DNA from: Calendula officinalis
Lineage: Eukaryota; Streptophyta; Magnoliopsida; Asterales; Asteraceae
Reading direction: 5' to 3'
DNA: 64,000 bases
NCBI GenBank assembly: GCA_963853835.1
Contig: OY970821.1
Span: 50,484,646 to 50,548,645, forward strand
Positions 1-12,161 of this stretch are shown here, piece after piece; the first letter of the stretch is position 1; each line of letters begins with the position of its first letter. Position numbers and translations under genes: made by a program. The notes below the pieces were generated by a model. That model did no database searches. It was not told where the DNA came from and saw only the letters and a list, made by a program, of their open reading frames with translations.

Positions 1-3000
1 AGTTAAAATGGTTCAAGGGCCATCAGTGTCAGTTATGGACATCTAGTGGTTATAATGGTTCGACGACGATTGTTATGGGTAATGGACACCTATTACTTGT
101 AAAATGGTTATCTATAGGCTATTGGTCATGGCTAGTAGTTAAAATGGTTCAAGGGCCATCGATATGAGTTATGGACATGTAGTGGTTATAATGGTTCAAT
201 GGCCTTGGTTGTGGGTTATGGACACCTATTACTTGTAAAATGTATATCTATAGGCTATTGGTCATGGCTAGTAGTTATAAAGGTTCAAGGGCTATCAGTA
301 TCTGTTATGGACATCTAGTTGTTATAATGGTTCAAGGACCATGGTTATGGGTTATGGACACCTATTACTTGTAAAATGGATATCTATAGGCTATTGGTCA
401 TGGCTAGTAGTTATAATGGTTCAAGGGCCATCGGTATCAGTTATGGAAATCTAGTGGTTATACTGGTTCAGGGACGATTGTTATGCGTAATGGACACCTA
501 TTACTTTTAAAATCGATATCTATAGGCTATTGGTCATGGCTAGTAGTTATAATGGTTCAAGGGCCATCGATATGAGTTATGGACATGTAGTGGTTATAAT
601 GGTTCAATGGCCTTGGTTATGGGTTATGGACACCTATTACTTGTAAAATGTATATTTATAGGCTATCGGTCATGGCTAGTAGTTATAATGGTTCAAGGGC
701 CATCAGTATCAGTAATGGACATCTAGTTGTTATAATGGTTCAAGGACCATGGTTATGGGTTATGGACACCTATTACTTGTAAAATGGAAATCTATAGAGT
801 ATTGGTCATGGCCAGAAGTTATAATGGTTCAGGGGCCATCGATATGAGTTAGGGACATGTAGTGGTTATAATGGTTCACTGGCCTTGGTTATGGGTTATG
901 GACACCTATTACTTGTAAAATGGATATCTGTAGGGTACTGGTCAAGGTTACTAGTTAAAATGGTTCATGGGCCATCAGTATCAGTTATGGACATCTAGTG
1001 GTTATAATGGTTCAAGAACCATGGTTATGGGTTATGGACACCTATTACTTGTAAAATGTATATCTGTAGGCTATTGGACATGGCTAGTAGTTATAATGGT
1101 TCAAGGGCCATCAGTATCAGTCATGGACAACTAGTGGTTATAATGATTCAAGGACCATGGTTATGGGTTATGGACACCTATTACTTGTAAAATGGATATC
1201 TATAGGCTATTGGTCAAGGCTAGTAGTTAAAATGGTTCAAGGGCCATCAGTGTCAGTTATGGACATCTAGTGGTTATAATGGTTCGACGACGATTGTTAT
1301 GGGTAATGGACACCTATTACTTGTAAAATGGTTATCTATAGGCTATTGGTCATGGCTAGTAGTTAAAATGGTTCAAGGGCCATCGATATGAGTTATGGAC
1401 ATGTAGTGGTTATAATGGTTCAATGGCCTTGGTTGTGGGTTATGGACACCTATTACTTGTAAAATGTATATCTATAGGCTATTGGTCATGGCTAGTAGTT
1501 ATAATGGTTCAAGGGCTATCAGTATCTGTTATGGACATCTAGTTGTTATAATGGTTCAAGGACCATGGTTATGGGTTATGGACACCTATTACTTGTAAAA
1601 TGGATATCTATAGGCTATTGGTCATGGCTAGTAGTTATAATGGTTCAAGGGCCATCGGTATCAGTTATGGAAATCTAGTGGTCATACTGGTTCAGGGACG
1701 ATTGTTATGCGTAATGGACACCTATTACTTTTAAAATCGATATCTATAGGCTATAGGTCATGGCTAGTAGTTATAATGGTTCAAGGGCCATCGATATGAG
1801 TTATGGACATGTAGTGGTTATAATGGTTCAATGGCCTTGGTTATGGGTTATGGACACCTATTACTTGTAAAATGTATATTTATAGGCTATCGGTCATGGC
1901 TAGTAGTTATAATGGTTCAAGGGCCATCAGTATCAGTAATGGACATCTAGTTGTTATAATGGTTCAAGGACCATGGTTATGGGTTATGGACACCTATTAC
2001 TTGTAAAATGGAAATCTATAGAGTATTGGTCATGGCTAGAAGTTATAATGGTTCAGGGGCCATCGATATGAGTTATGGACATGTAGTGGTTATAATGGTT
2101 CACTGGCATTGGTTATGGGTTATGGACACCTATTACTTGTAAAATGGATATCCGTAGGGTACTGGTCAAGGTTACTAGTTAAAATGGTTCATGGGCCATC
2201 AGTATCAGTTATGGACATCTAGTGGTTATAATGGTTCAAGAACCATGGTTATGGGTTATGGACACCTATTACTTGTAAAATGTATATCTGTAGGCTATTG
2301 GACATGGCTAGTAGTTATAATGGTTCAAGGGCCATCAGTATCAGTCATGGACATCTAGTGGTTATAATGATTCAAGGACCATAGTTATGGGTTATGGACA
2401 CCTATTACTTGTAAAATGGATATCTATAGGCTATTGGTCAAGGCTAGTAGTTATAATGGTTCAAGGGCCATCAGTGTCAGTTACGGACATCTAGTGGTTA
2501 TAATGGTTCGACGACGATTGTTATGCGTAATGGACACCTATTACTTGTAAAATGGTTATCTATAGGCTATTGGTCATGGCTAGTAGTTATAATGGTTCAA
2601 GGGCCATCGATATGAGATATGGACATGTAGTGGTTATAATGGTTCAATGGCCTTGGTTGTGGGTTATGGACACCTATTACTTGTAAAATGTATATCTATA
2701 GGCTATTGGTCATGGCTAGTAGTTATAATGGTTCAAGGGCTATCAGTATCTGTTATGGACATCTAGTTGTTATAGTTCAAGGACCATGGTTATGGGTTAT
2801 GGACACCTATTACTTGTAAAATGGATATCTATAGGCTATTGGTCATGGCTAGTAGTTATAATGGTTCAAGGGCCATCGGTATCAGTTATGGAAATCTAGT
2901 GGTTATACTGGTTCAGGGACGATTGTTATGCGTAATGGACACCTATTACTTTTAAAATCGATATCTATAGGCTATTGGTCATGGCTAGTAGTTATAATGA

Positions 3001-6000
3001 TTCAAGGGCCATCGATATGAGTTATGGACATGTAGTGGTTATAATGGTTCAATGGCCTTGGTTATGGGTTATGGACACCTATTACTTGTAAAATGTATAT
3101 TTATAGGCTATCGGTCATGGCTAGTAGTTATAATGGTTCAAGGGCCATCAGTATCAGTAATGGACATCTAGTTGTTATAATGGTTCAAGGACCATGGTTA
3201 TGGGTTATGGACACCTATTACTTGTAAAATGGAAATCTATAGAGTATTGGTCATGGCTAGAAGTTATAATGGTTCAGGGGCCATCGATATGAGTTATGGA
3301 CATGTAGTGGTTATAATGGTTCACTGGCCTTGGTTATGGGTTATGGACACCTATTACTTGTAAAATGGATATCTGTAGGGTACTGGTCAAGGTTACTAGT
3401 TAACATGGTTCGTGGGCCATCAGTATCAGTTATGGACATCTAGTGGTTATAATGGTTCAAGAACCATGGTTATGGGTTATGGACACCTATTACTTGTAAA
3501 ATGTATATCTGTAGGCTATTGGACATGGCTAGTAGTTATAATAGTTCAAGGGCCATCAGTATCAGTCATGGACATCTAGTGGTTTTAATGATTCAAGGAC
3601 CATGGTTATGGGTTATGGACACCTATTACTTGTAAAATGGATATCTATAGGCTATTGGTCAAGGCTAGTAGTTATAATGGTTCAAGGGCCATCAGTGTCA
3701 GTTATGGACATCTAGTGGTTATAATGGTTCGACGACGATTGTTATGGGTAATGGACACCTATTACTTGTAAAATGGTTATCTATAGGCTATTGGTCATGG
3801 CTAGTAGTTATAATGGTTCAAGGGCCATCGATATGAGATATGGACATGTAGTGGTTATAATGGTTCAATGGCCTTGGTTGTGGGTTATGGACACCTATTA
3901 CTTGTAAAATGTATATCTATAGGCTATTGGTCATGGCTAGTAGTTATAATGGTTCAAGGGCTATCAGTATCTGTTATGGACATCTAGTTGTTATAATGGT
4001 TCAAGGACCATGGTTATGGGTTATGGACACCTATTACTTGTAAAATGGATATCTATAGGCTATTGGTCATGGCTAGTAGTTATAATGGTTCAAGGGCCAT
4101 CGGTATCAGTTATGGAAATCTAGTGGTTATACTGGTTCAGGGACGATTGTTATGCGTAATGGACACCTATTACTTTTAAAATCGATATCTATAGGCTATT
4201 GGTCATGGCTAGTAGTTATAATGGTTCAAGGGCCATCGATATGAGTTATGGACATGTAGTGGTCATAATGGTTCAATGGCCTTGGTTATGGGTTATGGAC
4301 ACCTATTACTTGTAAAATGTATATTTATAGGCTATCGGTCATGGCTAGTAGTTATAATGGTTCAAGGGCCATCAGAATCAGTAATGGACATCTAGTTGTT
4401 ATAATGGTTCAAGGACCATGGTTATGGGTTATGGACACCTATTACTTGTATAATGGATATCTATAGGCTATTGGTCATGGCTAGAAGTTATAATGGTTCA
4501 GGGGCCATCGATATGAGTTATGGACATGTAGTGGTTATAATGGTTCACTGGCCTTGGTTATGGGTTATGGACACCTATTACTTGTAAAATGGATATCTGT
4601 AGGGTACTGGTCAAGGTTACTAGTTAAAATGGTTCATCGGCCATCAGTATCAGTTATGGACATCTAGTGGTTATAATGGTTCAAGAACCATGGTTATGGG
4701 TTATGGACACCTATTACTTGTAAAATGTATATCTGTAGGCTATTGGACATGGCTAGTAGTTATAATGGTTCAAGGGCCATCAGTATCAGTCATGGACATC
4801 TAGTGGTTATAATGATTCAAGGACCATGGTTATGGGTTATGGACACCTATTACTTGTAAAATGGATATCTATAGGCTATTGGTCAAGGCTAGTAGTTATA
4901 ATGGTTCAAGGGCCATCAGTGTCAGTTATGGACATCTAGTGGTTATAATGGTTCGACGACGATTGTTATGGGTAATGGACACCTATTACTTGTAAAATGG
5001 TTATCTATAGGCTATTGGTCATGGCTAGTAGTTATAATGGTTCATGGGCCATCGATATGAGTTATGGACATGTAGTGGTTATAATGGTTCAATGGCCTTG
5101 GTTGTGGGTTATGGACACCTATTACTTGTAAAATGTATATCTATAGGCTATTGGTCATGGCTAGTAGTTATAATGGTTCAAGGGCTATCAGTATCTGTTA
5201 TGGACATCGAGTTGTTATAATGGTTCAAGGACCATGGTTATGGGTTATGGACACCTATTACTTGTAAAATGGATATCTATAGGCTATTGGTCATGGCTAG
5301 TAGTTATAATGGTTCAAGGGCCATCGGTATCAGTTATGAAAATCTAGTGGTTATACTGGTTCAGGGACGATTGTTATGCGTAATGGACACCTATTACTTT
5401 TAAAATCGATATCTATAGGCTATTGGTCATGGCTAGTAGTTATAATGGTTCAAGGGCCATCGATATGAGTTATGGACATGTAGTGGTTATAATGGTTCAA
5501 TGGCCTTGGTTATGGGTTATGTACACCTATTACTTGTAAAATGTATATGTATAGGCTATCGGTCATGGCTAGTAGTTATAATGGTTCAAGGGCCATCAGA
5601 ATCAGTAATGGACATCTAGTTGTTATAATGGTTCAAGGACCATGGTTATGGGTTATGGACACCTATTACTGGTATAATGGATATCTATAGGCTATTGGTC
5701 ATGGCTAGAAGTTATAATGGTTCAGGGGCCATCGATATGAGTTATGGACATGTAGTGGTTATAATGGTTCACTGGCCTTGGTTATGGGTTATGGACACCT
5801 ATTACTTGTAAAATGGATATCTGTAGGGTACTGGTCAAGGTTACTAGTTAAAATGGTTCATCGGCCATCAGTATCAGTTATGGACATCTAGTGGTTATAA
5901 TGGTTCAAGAACCATGGTTATGGGTTATGGACACCTATTACTTGTAAAATGTATATCTGTAGGCTATTGGACATGGCTAGTAGTTATAATGGTTCAAGGG

Positions 6001-7040
6001 CCATCAGTATCAGTCATGGACATCTAGTGGTTATAATGATTCAAGGACCATGGTTATGGGTTATGGACACCTATTACTTGTAAAATGGATATCTATAGGC
6101 TATTGGTCAAGGCTAGTAGTTATAATGGTTCAAGGGCCATCAGTGTCAGTTATGGACATCTAGTGGTTATAATGGTTCGACGACGATTGTTATGGGTAAT
6201 GGACACCTATTATTTGTAAAATGGTTATCTATAGGCTATTGGTCATGGCTAGTAGTTATAATGGTTCATGGGCCATCGATATGAGTTATGGACATGTAGT
6301 GGTTATAATGGTTCAATGGCCTTGGTTGTGGGTTATGGACACCTATTACTTGTAAAATGTATATCTATAGGCTATTGGTCATGGCTAGTAGTTATAATGG
6401 TTCAAGGGCTATCAGTATCTGTTATGGACATCGAGTTGTTATAATGGTTCAAGGACCATGGTTATGGGTTATGGACACCTATTACTTTTAAAATGGATAT
6501 CTATAGGCTATTGGTCATGGCTAGTAGTTATAATTGTTCAAGGGCCATCGGTATCAGTTATGAAAATCTAGTGGTTATACTGGTTCAGGGACGATTGTTA
6601 TGCGTAATGGACACCTATTACTTTTAAAATCGATATCTATAGGCTATTGGTCATGGCTAGTAGTTATAATGGTTCAAGGGCCATCGATATGAGTTATGGA
6701 CATGTAGTGGTTATAATGGTTCAATGGCCTTGGTTATGGGTTATGGACACCTATTACTTGTAAAATGTATATTTATAGGCTATCGGGCATGGGTAGTAGT
6801 TATAATGGTTCAAGGGCCATCAGTATCAGTTATGGACATCTAGTTGTTATAATGGTTCAAGGACCATGTTTATGGGTTATGGACACCTATTACTTGTAAA
6901 ATGGAAATCTATAGAGTATTGGTCATGGCTAGAAGTTATAATGGTTCAGGGGCCATCGATATGAGTTATGGACATGTAGTGGTTATAATGGTTCACTGGC
7001 CTTGGTTATGGGTTAAGGACACCTATTACTTGTAAAATGG
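1..7040. repeat. 1224-bp higher-order repeat of satellite A (9 x 136 bp)
   Basis: The marker variant CGACGACGATTG occurs at 61, 1285, 2509, 3730, 4954 and 6178. Spacings are 1224, 1224, 1221, 1224 and 1224 bp, which is nine monomers. The 1221-bp spacing is explained by a 3-bp deletion near 2774 (GTTATAGTTCAAGG in place of GTTATAATGGTTCAAGG). Other diagnostic variants (TTATGCGTAATGG, TAGAGTATTGG, GGGTACTGGTCAAGG) keep the same order in each copy, with only scattered substitutions. The pattern fades after about 7040, where the expected next marker at 7402 is absent. Confidence 0.93.
220..355. repeat. Representative satellite A monomer (136 bp, three sub-units)
   Basis: One period of the array. 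In a phase starting at GTTATAATGG the monomer divides as 47 + 47 + 42 bp. The first two parts are clearly related: GTTATAATGGTTCAAGG, then a middle part, then GTTATGGACA, then CTA. The third part (CTTGTAAAATGG, then CTATTGGTCATGGCTAGTA) aligns more weakly with the same plan. The monomer therefore looks like an old trimer of a unit of about 45 bp that became the new unit of amplification. The trimer reading is my alignment by eye. Confidence 0.75.
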
Positions 7041-10000
7041 ATATATATATAGGCTACTGGTCATGGTTACTAGTTATAATGGTTCATGGGCCATCAGTAT
7101 CAGTTATGGACATCTAGTGGTTATAATGGTTCAAGAACCATGGTTATGGGTTATGGACACCTATTACTTGTAAAATGGATATCGGTAGGCTATTGGACAT
7201 GGCTAGTAGTTATAATGGTTCAAGGGCCATCAGTATCAGTTATGGACATCTAGTGGTTATAATGATTCAAGGACCATGGTTATGGGTTATGGACACCTGT
7301 TACTTGTAAAATGGATATCTATAGGCTATTGGTCATGGCTAGTAGTTATAATGGTTCAAGGGCCATCGGTATCAGTTATGGAAATCTAGTGGTTATAATG
7401 GTTCAGGGACGATTGTTATGCGTAATGGACACCTATTACTTTTAAAATGGATATCTATAGGCTATTGGTCATGGCTAGTAGTTATAATGGTTCAAGGGCC
7501 ATCGATATGAGTTATGGACATGTAGTGGTTATAATGGTTCAATGGCCTTGGTTATGGGTTATGGACACCTATTACTTGTAAAATGTATATTTATAGGCTA
7601 TCGGTCATGGCTAGTAGTTATAATGGTTCAAGGGCCATCAGTATCAGTTATGGACATCTAGTTGTTATAATGGTTCAAGGACCATGGTTATGGGTTATGG
7701 ACACCTATTACTTGTAAAATGGATATCTATAGACTATTGGTCATGGCTAGTAGTTATAATGGTTAAGGGGGCCATCGATATGAGATATGGACATGTAGTG
7801 GTTATAATGGTTCACTGGCCTTGGTTATGGGTTATGGACACCTATTACTTGTAAAATGGATATCTGTAGGGTACTGGTCAAGGTTACTAGTTAAAATGGT
7901 TCATGGGCCATCAGTATCAGTTATGGACATCTAGTGGTTATAATGGTTCAAGAACCATGGTTATGGGTTATGGACACCTATTACTTGTAAAATGGATATC
8001 TGTAGGCTATTGGACATGGCTAGTAGTTATAATGGTACAAGGGCCATCGATATGAGTTATGGACATGTAGTGGTTATAATGGTTCATTGGCCTTGGTTAT
8101 GGGTTATGGACACCTATTACTTGTAAAATGGATATCTGTAGGCTATTGGACATGGCTAGTTGTTATAATGGTTCAAGGGCCATCAGTATCAGTTATGGAA
8201 ATCTAGTGGTTGTAATGGTTCAGGGACGATTGTTATGCGTAATGGACACCTGTTACTTTTAAAATGGATATCTATAGGCTATTGGTCATGGCTAGTAGTT
8301 ATAATGGTTCAAGGGCCATCAGTATCAGTTATGGACATCTAGTGGTTATAATGATTTAAGGACCATGGTTATGGGTTATGGACACCTATTACTTGTAAAA
8401 TGGATATCTATAGGCTATTGGTCATGGCTAGTAGTTATAATGGTTCAAGGGCCATCGATATGAGTTATGGACATGTAGTGGTTATAATGGTTCACTGGCC
8501 TTGGTTATGGGTTAAGGACACCTATTACTTGTAAAATGGATATATATAGGCCACTGGTCATGGTTACTAGTTATAATGGTTCATGGGCCATCAGTATCAG
8601 TTATGGACATCTAGTGGTTATAATGGTTCAAGAACCATGGTTATGGGTTATGGACACCTATTACTTGTAAAATGGATATCTGTAGGCTATTGGACATGGC
8701 TAGTAGTTATAATGGTTCAAGGGCCATCAGTATCAGTTATGGACATCTAGTGGTTATAATGATTCAAGGACCATGGTTATGGGTTATGGACACCTGTTAC
8801 TTGTAAAATGGATATCTATAGGCTATTGGTCATGGCTAGTAGTTATAATGGTTCAAGGGCCATCGGTATCAGTTATGGAAATCTAGTGGTTATAGTGGTT
8901 CAGGGACGATTGTTATGCGTAATGGACACCTGTTACTTTTAAAATGGATATCTATAGGCTATTGGTCATGGCTAGTAGTTATAATGGTTCAAGGGCCATC
9001 GATATGAGTTATGGACATGTAGTGGTTATAATGGTTCAATGGCCTTGGTTATGGGTTATGGACACCTATTACTTGTAAAATGTATATTTATAGGCTATCG
9101 GTAATGGCTAGTAGTTATAATGGTTCAAGGGCCATCAGTATCAGTTATGGACATCTAGTTGTTATAATGGTTCAAGGACCATGGTTATGGGTTATGGACA
9201 CCTATTACTTGTAAAATGGATATATAGACTATTGGTCATGGCTAGTAGTTATAATGGTTAAGGGGCCATCGATATGAGATATGGACATGTAGTGGTTATA
9301 ATGGTTCACTGGACTTGGTTATGGGTTATGGACACCTATTACTTGTAAAATGGATATCTGTAGGGTACTGGTCAAGGTTACTAGTTAAAATGGTTCATGG
9401 GCCATCAGTATCAGTTATGGACATCTATTGGTTATAATGGTTCAAGAACCATGGTTATGGGTTATGGACACCTATTACTTGTAAAATGGATATATGTAGG
9501 CTATTGGACATGGCTAGTAGTTATAATGGTACAAGGGCCATCGATATGAGTTATGGACATGTAGTGGTTATAATGGTTCACTGGCCTTGGTTATGGGTTA
9601 AGGACACCTATTACTTGTAAAATGGATATCTGTAGGCTATTGGACATGGCTAGTAGTTATAATGGTTCAAGGGCCATCAGTATCAGTTATGGACATCTAG
9701 TGGTTATAATGATTCAAGGACCATGGTTATGGGTTATGGACACCTGTTACTTGTAAAATGGATATCTATAGGCTATTGGTCATGGCTAGTAGTTATAATG
9801 GTTCAAGGGCCATCGGTATCAGTTATGGAAATCTAGTGGTTATAATGGTTCAGGGATGATTGTTATGCGTAATGGACACCTGTTACTTTTAAAATGGATA
9901 TCTATAGGCTATTGGTCATGGCTAGTAGTTATAATGGTTCAAGGGCCATCGATATGAGTTATGGACATGTAGTGGTTATAATGGTTCAATGGCCTTGGTT

Positions 10001-10108
10001 ATGGGTTATGGACACCTATTACATGTAAAATGTATATTTATAGGCTATTGGTCATGGCTAGTAGTTATAATGGTTCAAGGGCCATCAGTATCAGTTATGG
10101 AAATCTAG
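7041..10108. repeat. Satellite A, irregular monomer order
   Basis: The 136-bp periodicity continues but the nine-monomer order does not. The same monomer variants are shuffled, for example TTATGCGTAATGG types near 7420, 8235, 8915 and 9865 at unequal spacings. Small local changes include TATATATATA at about 7040. The unoccupied equivalent of the LINE target (TGGATATATAGACTATT) is at 9217-9233. No gene is seen. Confidence 0.85.
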
Positions 10109-10121
10109 TTGTTATAATGGT
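10109..10121. repeat. Target-site duplication, left copy (SINE-like insertion)
   Basis: TTGTTATAATGGT, repeated exactly at 10262-10274 on the other side of the inserted sequence. The same word is part of ordinary satellite A monomers (for example CTAGTTGTTATAATGGTTC just before 9180), so empty sites exist within the window. The outermost T residues are ambiguous because of the T tail. Confidence 0.9.
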
Positions 10122-10261
10122 GGGTCTCGTATATCGAGCCCAAGCAGAGGTGTGGATATCATTGTTAGGTGATTTACCGGGGAATGCACCTGTTGCTGGG
10201 TCGGGTGTCCGGTCACAATATGTGGCCAGTGTCAATGGTACACTCCTTTACCATTTTTTTT
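10122..10261 (+). mobile_element. SINE-like retroposon, T-tailed, about 140 bp
   Basis: Non-satellite sequence interrupting a satellite A monomer. It begins GGGTCTCGTATATCGAGCCC, an imperfect stem-loop, and ends CCTTTACCA followed by a run of about ten T. It is bounded by a 13-bp direct duplication of the target. Short length, a homopolymer tail and a target-site duplication of this size indicate target-primed retroposition. T-tailed SINEs such as the Au family are known in plants and this may be the 3' part of such an element, but I could not align it to a consensus. I see no convincing tRNA A-box or B-box, so it may be 5'-truncated. A MITE is unlikely because there are no terminal inverted repeats. 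It has no coding capacity. Confidence 0.78.
10234..10255 (+). other. 3'-terminal hairpin of the SINE-like element
   Basis: AATGGTA, loop CACTCCTT, TACCATT: a perfect 7-bp stem whose last bases run into the T tail. It resembles in position and partly in sequence the hairpin next to the poly(A) of the LINE in this window. In stringent LINE/SINE pairs such a 3' structure is the template recognition signal; that role here is inference. Confidence 0.6.
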
Positions 10262-10274
10262 TTGTTATAATGGT
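10262..10274. repeat. Target-site duplication, right copy (SINE-like insertion)
   Basis: TTGTTATAATGGT, identical to 10109-10121. After it the interrupted monomer resumes with TCAAGGACCATGG. Confidence 0.9.
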
Positions 10275-11944
10275 TCAAGGACCATGGTTATGGGTTATGG
10301 ACACCTATTACTTGTAAAATGGAAATCTATAGAGTATTGGTCATGGCTAGAAGTTATAATGGTTCAGGGGCCATCGATATGAGTTATGGACATGTAGTGG
10401 TTATAATGGTTCACTGGCCTTGGTTATGGGTTAAGGACACCTATTACTTGTAAAATGGATATATATAGGCTACTGGTCATGGTTACTAGTTATAATGGTT
10501 CATGGGCCATCAGTATCAGTTATGGACATCTAGTGGTTATAATGGTTCAAGAACCATGGTTATGGGTTATGGACACCTATTACTTGTAAAATGGATATCT
10601 GTAGGCTATTGGACATGGCTAGTAGTTATAATGGTTCAAGGGCCATCAGTATCAGTTATGGACAATCTAGTGGTTACAACGATTCAAGGACCATGGTTAT
10701 GGGTTATGGACATCTGTTACTTGTAAAATGGATATCTGTAGGCTATTGGACATGGCTAGTAGTTATAATGGTTCAAGGGCTATCAGTGTCAGTTATGGAC
10801 ATCTAGTGGTTATAATGGTTCGACGACGATTGTTATGGGTAATGGACACCTATTACTTGTAAAATGGTTATCTATAGGCTATTGGTCATGGCTAGTGGTT
10901 ATAATGGTTCAAGGGCCATCGATATGAGTTATGGACATGTAGTGGTTATAATGGTTCAATGGCCTTGGTTGTGGGTTATGGATACCTATTACTTGTAAAA
11001 TGTATATCTATAAGCTATTGGTCATGGCTAGTAGTTATAATGGTTCAAGGGCCATCAGTATCAGTTATGGACATCTAGTTGTTATAATGGTTCAAGGACC
11101 ATGGTTATGGGTTATGGACACCTATTACTTGTAAAATGGATATCTATAGGCTATTGGTCATGGCTAGTAGTTATAATGGTTCAAGGGCCATCGATATGAG
11201 TTATGGACATGTAGTGGTTATAATGGTTCACTGGCCTTGGTTATGGGTTAAGGACACCTATTACTTGTAAAATGGATATATATAGGCTACTGGTCATGGT
11301 TACTAGTTATAATGGTTCATGGGCCATCAGTATCAGTTATGGACATCTAGTGGTTATAATTGTTCAGAAACCATGGTTATGGGTTATGGAACTTGTAAAA
11401 TGGATATCTGTAGGCTATTGGACATGGCTAGTAGTTATAATGGTTCAAGGGCCATCAGTATCAGTTATGGACATCTAGTGGTTATAATGATTTAAGGACC
11501 ATGGTTATGGGTTATGGACACCTGTTACTTGTAAAATGGATATCTATAGGCTATTGGTCATGGCTAGTAGTTATAATGGTTCAAGGGCCATCGGTATCAG
11601 TTATGGAAATCTAGTGGTTATAATGGTTCAGGGACGATTGTTATGCGTAATGGACACCTGTTACTTTTAAAATGGATATCTATAGGCTATTGGTCAAGGC
11701 TAGTAGTTATAATGGTTCAAGGGCCATCGATATGAGTTATGGACATGTAGTGGTTATAATGGTTCAATGGCCTTGGTTATGGGTTATGGACACCTATTAC
11801 TTGTAAAATGTATATTTATAGGCTATCGGTCATGGCTAGTAGTTATAATGGTTCAAGGGCCATCAGTATCAGTTATGGACATCTAGTTGTTATAATGGTT
11901 CAAGGACCATGGTTATGGGTTATGGACACCTATTACTTGTAAAA
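10275..11944. repeat. Satellite A between the SINE-like element and the LINE
   Basis: About twelve 136-bp monomers in irregular order. One carries the CGACGACGATTG marker at 10821. One near 11380-11400 is shortened, going from GGGTTATGGA directly to ACTTGTAAAATGG. The last partial monomer ends at the LINE target site. No gene is seen. Confidence 0.9.
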
Positions 11945-11961
11945 TGGATATATAGACTATT
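11945..11961. repeat. LINE target-site duplication, copy at the 3' end of the element
   Basis: TGGATATATAGACTATT, identical over 17 bp to 17974-17990. The matching uninterrupted satellite site at 9217-9233 shows the pre-insertion sequence. The last T merges with the complement of the poly(A) tail, so the boundary is certain to within about one base. Confidence 0.95.
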
Positions 11962-12161
11962 TTTTTTGGGTAAAGGGGATTACCCTGGCTAAGTATATTA
12001 ATCACAAAATAAGTACATAGGAATGTGACAGGCGGTCACATTGACCTCAAGCAGAAGCTTGACAAACCAAGACATAGTTTATGACATGCCATAAACAAAC
12101 TACACAACCACGAGAAACCAAACAACTAACCACAAGCAAGCAACTAAAACAAAACACTAGA
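11962..12161 (-). other. LINE 3' UTR and poly(A) tail
   Basis: About 200 bp downstream of the ORF2 stop in sense direction. It ends with CAGGGTAA, TCCCCT, TTACCC and then A residues (T run at 11961-11967 on the plus strand). It has no ORF and no obvious AATAAA directly before the tail. The tail is unusually short for a LINE. Confidence 0.85.
11968..11985 (-). other. 3'-terminal hairpin of the LINE
   Basis: In sense orientation GGGTAA-TCCCCT-TTACCC: a perfect 6-bp stem with a 6-nt loop, directly against the A tail. A 3' hairpin in this place is known for plant L1 lineages with stringent RNA recognition. The fold is seen directly in the sequence; the recognition function is inferred. Confidence 0.7.

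Larger units (their letters stand above)
1..11961. repeat. Satellite A tandem array, left arm (136-bp monomer)
   Basis: Head-to-tail array of an AT-rich monomer. The anchor word GGACACCTATTACTTG recurs at 84, 220, 356, 492 and 628, exactly 136 bp apart, and the period continues to the LINE insertion. Variants are point changes (for example GGTTCGACGACGATTG replacing GGTTCAAGGACCATGG), a few short indels and small TA expansions (about 7040). No coding gene is present: frames are short and rotate because 136 is not a multiple of three. The array is interrupted by a SINE-like insertion at 10122-10261. Whether it is centromeric, pericentromeric or interstitial cannot be told from sequence. Confidence 0.97.

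Noticed and set aside
10122..10261. MITE or DNA transposon at the small insertion
   Set aside because: There are no terminal inverted repeats; a T tail and a 13-bp target duplication fit retroposition instead. The short stem-loop at its start is internal.
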